From assembly GCF_902167145.1 (NCBI RefSeq), contig NC_050099.1:240820588-240884587 (forward strand): DNA of 64,000 bases, in the 5' to 3' direction. The stretch comes from Zea mays (taxonomy: Eukaryota > Streptophyta > Magnoliopsida > Poales > Poaceae). Both the position numbers and the translations under genes were made by a program. The notes under the pieces were generated by a model. The model searched no databases. It saw only the letters and a list, made by a program, of their open reading frames with translations, and was not told the DNA's origin. Every line of letters starts with the position of its first letter. Positions within the stretch are counted from its first letter, which is position 1. This document shows positions 55,725 to 64,000 of the stretch, piece by piece.

Positions 55725-55770
55725 CCTTTCTAGGGTTTTCTCACGAGGAGTGAGTTTTTACCTAGAAAAG
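55725..55770 (+). other. Nested hairpin in the hAT 3' UTR
   Basis: The outer arms CCTTTCTAGG (55725-55734) and CCTAGAAAAG (55761-55770) can pair. An inner pair CTCAC (55740-55744) and GTGAG (55750-55754) closes a small loop. It lies about 130 bp after the transposase stop, so it may mark the transcript end. Confidence 0.65.
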
Positions 55771-56120
55771 TTTTTAATGAGTCAGTCATTGCACGAACAA
55801 CTCTAATCCTTTATTTAGGATCTACTCTTTATATCAATTGTGTGAATTAATATTTCTGATCTTTATACTTCTGATCTTTATATTTCTGATTTATATAAAA
55901 TATATAAATTGTGTGAATGTGCAAGTCAACGGATAATGTGTGAACTGGTATTTGTCGTGCTCGGGCTGCCACGGGCTCCTTCATGGGTCGTGCTTTCCGG
56001 GCCAACCCGGCACGGTTGGGCCGGATCAGTGCCGTACTCGGCTGGTAGAATCCCATCCTTGCATGTTGTGTGGACGTCCGAGTCCCATCCTTGCAAGTGT
56101 ATGTAGTGGGCACTGCTCCT
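55771..56120. other. Possible hAT 3' flank with short repeats
   Basis: It contains three copies of TTCTGATCTTTATA-like units (55853-55895). A GC-rich block follows with GGGCCAACCCGGCACGG and GGGCCGGATCAG, typical of hAT subterminal sequence. TCCCATCCTTGCA occurs twice (about 56050 and 56086). Small ORFs here are not supported. Confidence 0.4.
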
Positions 56121-59100
56121 TAGGAGCCGGCTAAAAAAAGACCAGCTGCTGTGTCGTTAATTTCTGTTGAATTTAATCAACTTTCATACAATTTTAATTT
56201 GTATGTATGATATTTATTCTTTTTATTTCCTATTGCATATAATAAATAAAATTAAGCATATTTTCTACCATAATTTCTATCTTAATTAATTATTTCCTGT
56301 CTTAAATAATTAGTAGAAAAATGTATGCTTGGACATGGGAATTTTTTATCTTATCTGCTTATTATCATGCATTAATTCTATTATTATTTTTTGCTTTATT
56401 TCTTGTAGTAAATAATTAACAAAAATTATTAAAAATGCAAGTGGAAGCATATACTCAGACCGTTCTAAATATTTGTATTGCATTGAGCTTCCGGACTCAC
56501 GTCGAGCGATTAAATTGTATACCGAGTACTCGGACACGCCGATCAGGCTGCTTATTAATTGGCTGAGTTATGACATTGGTTGAGCATTGGTTGTGTCCGT
56601 ACGAACTTGGTTGCGTCATATGATTGCTATGTCGCACTCTCGCTTAATCGGACCGCCCCCGTCGGGCCGGACCACCATCGTCGAGTCACGTATTTTCGCA
56701 TGCCATGTAGGCACTGTTTGTCTGTCGTGATCATCGAACCACAATTGCGCTCATTCCGCATGTTGCATGGACTTACCATGTAACTAGACTATCGATCCAC
56801 AACTACGCTCGTTGTGCTTATTACGAAGACTTGTTGTGTTGTCGTAGCCCTAATAGTCGCACACACTTTGATACCAGATACGCTGGAGCTTGTACTCGTG
56901 TACAACATGGTGAATTATTCGTGCCCTTAAAGTCACATCATAGCGCAACCTTCATAAACAATTTTGTTTGACTCTACATTTTGTTTGATTTATGTTGTGT
57001 GGCATCAAATATTTATATATATAACCAAGTGGCCATAACAACTTTCACAAGCTTTATATTGCTTTGTAGATCTGGAAAATTAATGAAATACCTATTAAAC
57101 ACATATAAGATAATTCTCTGCTCTTTTCTCATACATAAAGTCTTACCCGAAGTAACATGAAGAAATTCAATACAATGCATGAAAGCCTTTTTACATAAAA
57201 GGCATCACAAATTGGGATTCATTTAGTAAGCAAAAAGACCTTACCAAATAAATTAAGGCTAGAAATCTCATTCATATAGTGCTCGACCTGAAGTTGTCAC
57301 ATTGCTCTCTTTATCTCGAACGACATGAAGCAAATTCTAAGATAAAAGGGCATATAATCCGTCGCAACACGAAGTTGCGAGTATGCCGAACGGCTATTCT
57401 AAGAAACGTTTCACTATGTTGATGTGAAAAAAACTATTATGTGTTCCCATCGAACTACTTTTCTCGTCTGATAGAACCTCTATGATTGTGTTGCATATAT
57501 CTCTTAAAATTATAAATACCACAGTTGTTGAATTGACTCGGGATAGTCCTTTGAAGAGTATGGTATATATTGTAACCCACACGAGAAAGGTCAGACCTAA
57601 ATGGACTTATAACTGGGGTTTATGTAGCAGAACTACATTGGACTCCGCAACTTGGCATGCTTACTATAATCTACCTTTGATCTATCAGAAGTAAAAAAGA
57701 TTAGAAAACAGCCATGAAATTCCACATCACCACAGAGCTTGAAGCTAAATTAGGCATTAATTTGTCCTTGGTCCTTAACGCTAGAAGAGCCACAAGTCTT
57801 GACCACTAGGCTGCTAGTGATGGAAATTTTGTGATAGAAACATGTAGATCTTGTGAAGACTTGATGACTCCTTCGTATGAGAGCAGTATTATCTATTGTT
57901 GAAGATTGGTCCCGGACGGATATTGGTCTTGTTTCTCTCTTGCTATGAAGTTATCACCATTTGCTTCGTCAAAAGCTTAACAATCTGGTGATTTTTCCGA
58001 GATAATATGAATTCTTGGCCATATTTGTTCTATTCAAAAGCTTATCTTTTTGCTGAACAATGAAGAGATCAAAATAATGCTTTATAAAGCATATTGGTAT
58101 ATAATATGAGGAGAAATGTTTGCCCTGCTAGCAGCTTACACCAAAAATAATTAACTATTGTTATAAGTTCTCTCTCAAAATTATTATACGCAAAAATGTT
58201 GCATAAATCGATACCAAATTTCAAAGTGATATGAGTAATTTGGTAAACCATGAGCAATGATAAAATGAGCTGGACTATACATCTCTGTATATAAAAAATC
58301 TCTATTTAGCAGCATTAACCTGATGCTGAGCACTTTACTACCATTATATGCACACCCATTTTTCTTATGTGCTTAAAAGCACAATGCAACCAGTGAATGT
58401 CCTTGTGAGCACTAGACCCTCTTGGTCATCTTACTTGTTGATCTGAAGTCAACTACTTGCTCCAAACGACGAATAGTGTGCAAGGGCCCCTGAAGTATTT
58501 TTATGGCTAACACGGTGTATTTGATAATAATAACAGTAAATTTGCAGAATTGTAACCATAAAGTAACATGTCGTTGTGTGTCTCGCTGAAAGTTGAGAGT
58601 AACCCTTCATGTTGAAGGAAAAAGATGTAGTGTTCATGCCACTGCATTAATTTAAGTCCAAAGATCACTACATAAAACCCCTATCTGTAATATGCGTAAA
58701 ATTTCCCAAATAAATCACCACAAATAACATAGATTGGCCACAACTAGATGATTATGGTTGGGATTTTATCTGTATACTTTTAGAACATCTTGGCATTAGG
58801 GGGAATGTCCATCTAGTGTAATGCCTCAATATTCTATTAAACACACAAAAGTCAAACTGAACCTGTCGTTCGGTGTGAACTCCTATGTATTTGGAGTTTG
58901 CTAGAAATCGTTGAGGAGTAACCATATTGGTTTGAATGCTTCTACCTGATGTAGATGTGGATATACTTGGGATTAATATCATATCCACAATTGACTTATT
59001 GGCATTTGATCTATTCCCAGGGACGCCTGCGAATATATATGATCCACCGGCCTTAGTCAAAGCATATGTTTTGATAACAGCTTCATGTGGTCTGTGATAA

Positions 59101-59234
59101 CTCTCCTCTGGTTAATTCACCCTGATGGTGATTTGCCTCAGAAAGAGGTTCATCTTGATGATGAAGTTCCTAGCAATGCGCGCAATATCATTGTGCTGAG
59201 AATATGGGACAATGAATCTTTCATTTTTGGGAAA
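56121..59234. other. Unassigned AT-rich stretch
   Basis: No ORF over about 100 codons and no recognisable protein, tRNA or repeat family. A GC-richer island with CGTCGGGCCGGACC lies at 56640-56700. A minus-strand frame at 58752-59060 is open for 102 codons but matches nothing I recognise. It could hold old retroelement debris. I cannot support more. Confidence 0.5.
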
Positions 59235-61268
59235 TGTAATACCCAAATTTGTAAACCATAATAAAGGAGATAATTCTCTTATGTGTTTTTCCTCTATTTA
59301 ACTAAACATGTGAACAACCACATTTGAAATGTCTAATTGACTAATGACAACTAAACAACATATGCACCATGCTGGAGTTTATGTGTTTGTGTATTTAATA
59401 ATAGTAACATTAATAAGAAGTAATTAGTGCCCAACTCTAGAAATTTGAAATAACAAAGAAAAGCAGAAAGAGAGGGGAAAATACTATACAAAGCAAAGAG
59501 AATAAACATGTAAATAAATGAATCCCTTCCATACTACTATGTTTATTTTGTATATTTAATTTGAGTACAAGTTCACGATACTATTTAAATTCAAATTTGG
59601 ATTTTAAAATAAAAAGAAAACAAAACAGAAAAATATAAAAGAAAAAGAAAAAGGGTCGCATGGGCCGAATCTCGCCCCAGCCGACCCATCAACGCGCTCC
59701 CACGTCCTGAGCGCACTGTGGTGTCGTCAGGCGGGCCCGCCCGGCCAGTCACTCACTCACACGCGAAAACAACTGACTGCAAGCCCCTCTCTCCACTGCC
59801 GCATGGGCCCCACTTATCATCCCGCACCTCGCATGCACCGCAGAACTACCTCCCCGGGAATGTCGCGTTGACCGCAACGGATCTCCCCCACCTCGGCGTG
59901 GACTCACGGGTCCATAAAACGTGGGCGCGGATCTTCCTCGGTCGCCTAACCCTACATCGTGCCACGCCCAAAGCCCCAGTAACACCGCCGCCACGCGCTC
60001 TCAACTGAGGGTGTGTGCTCGCCGCAATCCTCCTTCCCCCTGGGTATTTCACTGGCGCTGAACCCCTGTGAGGTCGCCCATCGTGCTCTCCAGTGTGTGC
60101 GGGCCGGTAGGGGCAATTGGAGGGCGGGCGTGCCCCCGACGCCGTGGCATCACGCATGATCGTCCCTGATCCGTCGTGCGCCGTGATTGGCTTCGCCCGT
60201 TGTCCGTCTCCGGTGAGTAAGTCATACGCCATCTTCACTCGCGCCCTGTGATTGCGTAGCAACTGGTAGATTCGAGTTTTGGGGTGCTAAAACACTGATT
60301 CTGGGTGCCGGCGATGGCGTCCACCGCGGAATCACTCGCGCTGTCTCGCTCCTCCATCGGAGGTAGGAAAAGTGTTCTGCACTGTCGGATCCTTTAGTTG
60401 CGGTTGAGATCTGATCCGTGAGTACCCCTTCGGGAGAGAGAACCTTGACCGTAGATCTAGGATCCGAGGGTTACAAAAATTGATCCATTCCAATTTATAT
60501 AATTTGGTATTAATATTGTTTATCACATAGTGTCTCTATTTTAGCATGAAACCTATATTAAAATTGATCCCTTAATTATTTTTGTACCAAACACATAAAA
60601 CCTTCGAAAAATCATAAGTTGAAATCTGTAACTCCGAATTTAGTGCTTCTTGTTTTTACGATCTCGTTACGATGCATAGAGTATTATTATGTATTCTGTA
60701 TTCATGCTTGGTGTGGTGTTAATTTCTCTCTTGTACCATGTTTGTTTGTATTGTGGCGCATAGACGAGCATGTGGATTCAGGTGTTCAACAGGTAGAAGT
60801 TGCTGAGTAGGAGCTCATTGAAGGCAAGTTGTGCCCTTGACCACTTTTATTTACCCAATAATGTTCTCTATAATCATTTTATCATGCATATGCTTAATTT
60901 TGATGGAACCCAATAGGTCACTCTAGTCTGGTTATCTTTACATCTTGTTTACCCCTGAACTTTTGGGTAGTCTTTGCCATTACTACATATGGTTTTGGGT
61001 GTTGAGATAACTATTACACATGGTCATTCTTTATTATTGTTCTATTTCTATTCATGATAAGATTATTATGTTAATTGGAACATGGAGCTTAACTTGAGAA
61101 ACACATGCCACCACAAGGGTGGAATGGGACGCCCTTGGCTGACTAACTAGGAAAGCTAGTGGAGGACTACCTTACCCGAAAGGGGCAAGGGCAGTAGGGG
61201 AGTAGGCGTGTAGGGAGGTTCTCGGGTTGATTTTGCTACGATGGCTGTCAGACGGGGGATTCCTACAT
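59235..61268 (+). repeat. Fragment I: truncated LTR related to element B
   Basis: It starts TGTAATACCCAAATTTGTAA and contains a GC-rich core (about 59660-60450). From about 60800 it closely follows the B LTR (GGCAAGTTGTGCCC, TACCCGAAAGGGGCAAGGGC, GGTTCTCGGGTTGATTTTG). It stops at GGGGGATTCCTACAT, the equivalent of about 8389 in the B 5' LTR, where minus-strand gag of J begins. No PPT or PBS is attached. Confidence 0.75.
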
Positions 61269-62046
61269 GTGGCTGAGCGTAGTGAGGGTGGCTACTGCTA
61301 CCTACTTGACCCTGGATAATGGCCTTCCTCTTCATCTCGCCTACTTGAACACGATTATGTTCCAGAGCTATGGCCTTGTCTAGAAGTCACTAGAAAGATG
61401 GGAATGAGTGAGACATAAGCTGATACTGCGGTGGCCTAATAAGTCCCTCCATAAATAGTTCATGGCTTCCTGCTTCTTCTCATCATCTGCGACCTCTTCT
61501 AGAGCATATCTGACATCCCTCCCTGCTTGAGTGAAAGAAACTCCTTAATCTTCATCAGTCTGGCTAGAATATGGTAGTTTCTGAAGCTTGCAGAGAACAC
61601 AACCCAGGTGATGGTGTCGACAGGAGCATGGGTTGCACAGTAAGCATCCCACCGATTGGCAGCGGGGCCAGTGAGGCGACCCGATGCATAAAGGACTTTT
61701 CCTGATCCATGCATTAAGCGATATTAAGCATCTTCTCCATATATTTCAGCCAGTCAATGGCCTGTAGTGGATCTATGGAGCTGGAAAAGGTTGGCAGATT
61801 GTGGCTCATAAACTCACGATATTTGTCTTAGGGTGGTGGCTGGTGCGGTTGCTGTTGATACTTATTGAACTAAGCTTGCATAATGGCCATTGCATTGACC
61901 ATCTGCTGTAGTAACTGTGCCTAGACTATGAAGAATGCTTCTGACCCAATGGATGGAGGATTTACGGGATTCATCTATGATTCCGAACTAACCCTTGTCC
62001 TTCTTTGACGTATGTGTGCAAGTTGATCAACACCTCCTCCTGTCAT
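61269..62046 (-). pseudogene. Element J gag N-terminal and capsid part, broken
   Basis: Possible ATG at 62046 (MTGGGVDQLAHIRQRRTR). A Gln/Pro-rich stretch with stops and FMSHNLPTFSSSIDPLQAID follow. The clearest part, 61499-61714, is KVLYASGRLTGPAANRWDAY, ITWVVFSASFRNYHI and KIKEFLSLKQGGMSD. After frameshifts come EVADDEKKQEA, QYQLMSHSFPSF and LLDKAIALEHNRVQVGEMKR. It overlaps the gag portion of element A at 53059-53334 (the same QYQLM region), so it is a different copy rather than the missing 5' half of A. Confidence 0.8.
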
Positions 62047-62553
62047 GGTATTGACCATCTGAGTTAGAGATATAAGGTAAGATAGATTTGCAGATATGAT
62101 AGATAGCTAGGTACAAAACACATGGCTTTTAGCTTGAGAATTTTGGGTCACAATAGCTCAATTAATTAAAGCACCTATCATTGCTATACTAGACCTATGT
62201 TGGTACATTCTAGAATGTACCCACTATACTAGGTATTATTGTGGATATAACCCCACACTCAATCAGAGAAGCGAATCAACCAAGTTTCATAAGAACAAGC
62301 ATTCAATCGCATTGGTACCTACAAAAATAGTTTTTTTCTCCTAGGATTAGGATCCATGTTCCTTAAAACCTCGGTGGAGGATTCCAAGGTGTGAAGTCCT
62401 TTTTGTCTTTAGAATAGAAAAGGTAAGAGTAGCTAGAGTAAAGCTGCAAAAGATGAGGAAAGATCAAGGAAAGTGTACAAATAGTCAGAGTAGCAAGGAA
62501 AGTAGGCTAAGGTTTGTCCAGTTCTGTCTAGGTTATGTCCTACGGTCAACATT
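62047..62553 (-). other. Leader of element J
   Basis: Non-coding. The minus strand shares GAAATGTTGACCGTAGGACA, CTTACCTTTTCTATTCTAAA and ACTTCACACCTTGGAATCCT with the leaders of B and G. Confidence 0.75.
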
Positions 62554-62565
62554 TCTCCGATACGA
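62554..62565 (-). other. Degenerate primer binding site of element J
   Basis: The minus strand reads TCGTATCGGAGA in the position held by TGGTATTAGAGG in G. It is a mutated initiator-Met PBS. Confidence 0.6.
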
Positions 62566-62569
62566 ATTC

Positions 62570-62705
62570 TGCCACACCCGGATTTAAGGACAAATCTAGA
62601 TGCATCCCATATGTGTGTTAGGATCAAGTTCCACACATATGATGATTCAGTGTATAGAAACAAATGTCATGATCTTTATTACATAACGAGAATGTCTAAT
62701 AAAAT
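62570..62705 (-). repeat. Element J 5' LTR stub
   Basis: It begins on the plus strand TGCCACACCCGGATTTAAGG, the LTR terminus of the G/B family (TGTCACACCCGGCTTTAAGG in G). It matches for about 135 bp to TCTAATAAAAT and then changes to coding-like sequence of K. Confidence 0.75.
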
Positions 62706-63544
62706 TTCCTACCAAGTCGTCGCTCGCAAGGCATTAAGGTCCCTATGTCATATATATGAAGTGGAAGTGTCTGACACCCCACTCAGATACTTTCTGCCCT
62801 TTCAAAGAGACCGCCCCGTTTGGATGGGCAGGATGCGTGCCTTAGAAGGGAAATAATAGCTAGAGGACAACCCTACAGTCGTATTCCTCACTACATACCT
62901 GCTTACCCTAGATGCACGGTATGATCACTTGGCTCGGCACCATCGTCAGATGATCACCCGATCAGAAGATGCAAACGCCAGCTCCATGTGGAACTCACCA
63001 TAGCTCAAGCCTGTGTAGCTGCCTTGGAAAGTCATGAGGTCAATGTCATTGAATCTTTAGAACAAGCTAAGGATGAGCACATGCAGAAGTTGATTGAGGC
63101 CTACTTGGTCACCCACAACCAACGTAGAGCTCTACGGATCCAAGAGCCTACCTCATCCAGTCTACTTCAACACAAGAAATCTGAAGACCCCAGATTCTGG
63201 AGGACCCATCCACCTCTATAAAAGGAGAGAGGAAGGCTTGGGAACCCCCCAAGGGAGCCAGTCATAGAACGAATACTTGTCCCCCCCCCTTAGGCTATGT
63301 ATAATCAAGAGCACCCCGAGCCCTCCCAAGATCCATCAACAGAGTTGTTTGAGCCCCTTACCATGAAGAAGATTCCAACACTGACCCTCGAGGTCAAGGA
63401 AGAAGCCTTAAGCACTCCACCTGCACCAACGCCCTCTGAGGTCAATTTGGAGCTGCAAGAGCAAGTCCCGCTTGGAGAAGAGTACGACCTCGTCTTGCCA
63501 TCTCAGTCGTCGCTAGAAGAAGTCATCAACATCAGCTCCCTCTT
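62706..63544 (+). pseudogene. Fragment K: gag-leader ORF of a Tekay/RIRE3-like element
   Basis: It starts abruptly with SYQVVARKALRSLCHIYEVE and VSDTPLRYFLPFQRDRPVWM. Two stops follow at 62854-62859, then NPTVVFLTTYLLTLDARYDH. After a frameshift near 62970 it continues with LHVELTIAQACVAALESHEV and a heptad-rich ESLEQAKDEHMQKLIEAYLV. A stop at 63219 is followed by another open frame, 63297-63545, that is Pro/Glu-rich (HPEPSQDPSTELFEPL). Layout and position resemble the ORF before gag in element E (20945-21823), though the sequences are not close. The function is unknown. Confidence 0.6.
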
Positions 63545-63851
63545 GACTCACTCTTGCTTATTTTTTTGTTTTCAAAGAAGGAGATCGCTGATTGTGTAAG
63601 AGTTACGCTTGTTTCCCAACCATGCATGTGGCAGTTGGACCGCTAATTTGCTTCACTACATATATTAGACTGATGTTGTTCCACTCTAATGTTATGTCCC
63701 GAGTTGTGGACCGACTCTTAAAGTTGATCGCCACATGTATCGGTTTGTCTCGTTTAAGCAGATATGGAACCATCTGATGTATAAATGTGCATACTAGCCT
63801 CTTGGGACTAGTATTTGTATCACATTGAGTCTCAAAGGATGGGGACGTTTC
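63545..63851 (+). repeat. Fragment L: 3' end of an LTR of the solo-LTR F family
   Basis: It matches 29372-29665 of F, with shared AAGGAGATCG, GTAAGAGTTACG, GTTGGACCGCT, TGTCCCGAGTTGTGGA, TTGATCGCCAC and a terminal GGGACGTTTCA. The 5' part of the LTR is absent; the sequence on the left is K. Confidence 0.82.
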
Positions 63852-64000
63852 AGTTCTCAAGAGAACAAGAGTGAGTAGAAGCTCTCTAACCGTCAAGTCC
63901 TAGTAACCATGACTGATCCGTTGGTACCCTACTAGTGGTCCGAGATCCTGGTCTCCTTCAACTGACCTAATCAGTGGCTCAACTTCGACCACCTGGGCAA
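63852..64000 (+). other. Flank after fragment L
   Basis: 149 bp to the window end. No ORF or repeat can be assigned. If L is an intact insertion end, this could be the continuation of the element that K belongs to, but no TSD can be checked. Confidence 0.35.

Larger units (their letters stand above)
53335..55770 (+). mobile_element. Element H: hAT transposon remnant
   Basis: A plus-strand region with a hAT transposase pseudogene and a 3' UTR with a hairpin typical of plant hAT elements. Its 5' end joins element A gag. No convincing terminal inverted repeat or 8-bp duplication was found; GC-rich sequence at 55950-56110 may be part of its 3' terminus. Confidence 0.65.
61269..62705 (-). mobile_element. 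Element J: 5' end of a minus-strand Tekay element
   Basis: In minus-strand order: an LTR stub (62570-62705), a degenerate PBS, a leader closely related to those of B and G, and the start of gag. It is truncated at both ends, joining fragment I on the left and K on the right. Pol is not present. Confidence 0.75.

Noticed and set aside
53335..61714. Treating gag of J (61269-62046) as the missing 5' half of element A gag
   Set aside because: Both contain the same QYQLM...FP(S/T)F capsid segment, so they overlap and must come from two separate copies.
62988..63260. TATA-like CTATAAAAGG at 63216 with ORFs, considered as an endogenous pararetrovirus promoter
   Set aside because: The upstream frames read as a gag-leader ORF of a Tekay/RIRE3-type element, and the TATA motif overlaps its stop codon. 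No pararetroviral protein was seen.

Overview
The window looks like intergenic DNA from a large plant genome, most likely a grass (Poaceae) and perhaps a panicoid. It holds no recognisable host gene, tRNA or rRNA. Almost all of it is nested LTR retrotransposons of the Ty3/gypsy order. These are Tekay-type chromoviruses with LTRs of 3 to 5 kb, and one Tat-lineage element with short LTRs, a second RNase H and GAAGG-rich coding sequence. One hAT DNA-transposon remnant is also present. The grass assignment rests on this element repertoire and is an inference.

Layout, outermost first. Element A is a decayed minus-strand Tekay chromovirus. Its 3' LTR (1-3110) and the 3' half of pol (3148-5455) lie at the left. 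Its gag, protease and the first half of RT reappear at 51632-53334. Element B (5456-51631, plus strand) splits it. B has 3.7 kb LTRs and no coding capacity, and the TSD is TCAAT. Element C, a Tat element (10631-36772, plus), sits inside B with TSD GTGAG. Inside C lie an LTR fragment D (15202-15877) and element E, a Tekay chromovirus (15878-32966, plus) with a 4.7 kb 5' LTR and a truncated 3' LTR. E is itself interrupted just before its chromodomain by solo LTR F (26276-29665, TSD ATAGC). The 3' LTR of B is interrupted by element G (38500-49011, minus, TSD GTTGT). G is a very young, gag-less Tekay element.

Right of A lie a hAT transposase pseudogene (about 53335-55770) and an unassigned AT-rich stretch (about 55771-59234). 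Then come an LTR fragment I (59235-61268), the 5' end of another minus-strand Tekay element J (gag, leader, PBS, LTR stub; 61269-62705), a gag-leader ORF K (62706-63544) and an LTR tail L (63545-63851).

Most coding regions are broken by nonsense codons, often at positions readable as Gln or Arg codons, and by small frameshifts. Three features stand out. The first is an antisense gene at the 3' end of C (32973-35772, minus) with its own TATA box and a 75-bp intron. The second is the relation between non-autonomous B and the coding family of G, which share LTR ends, leader, PBS and PPT. The third is the youth of G (LTRs differ by roughly a dozen substitutions) despite its lack of gag and its broken RT frame.
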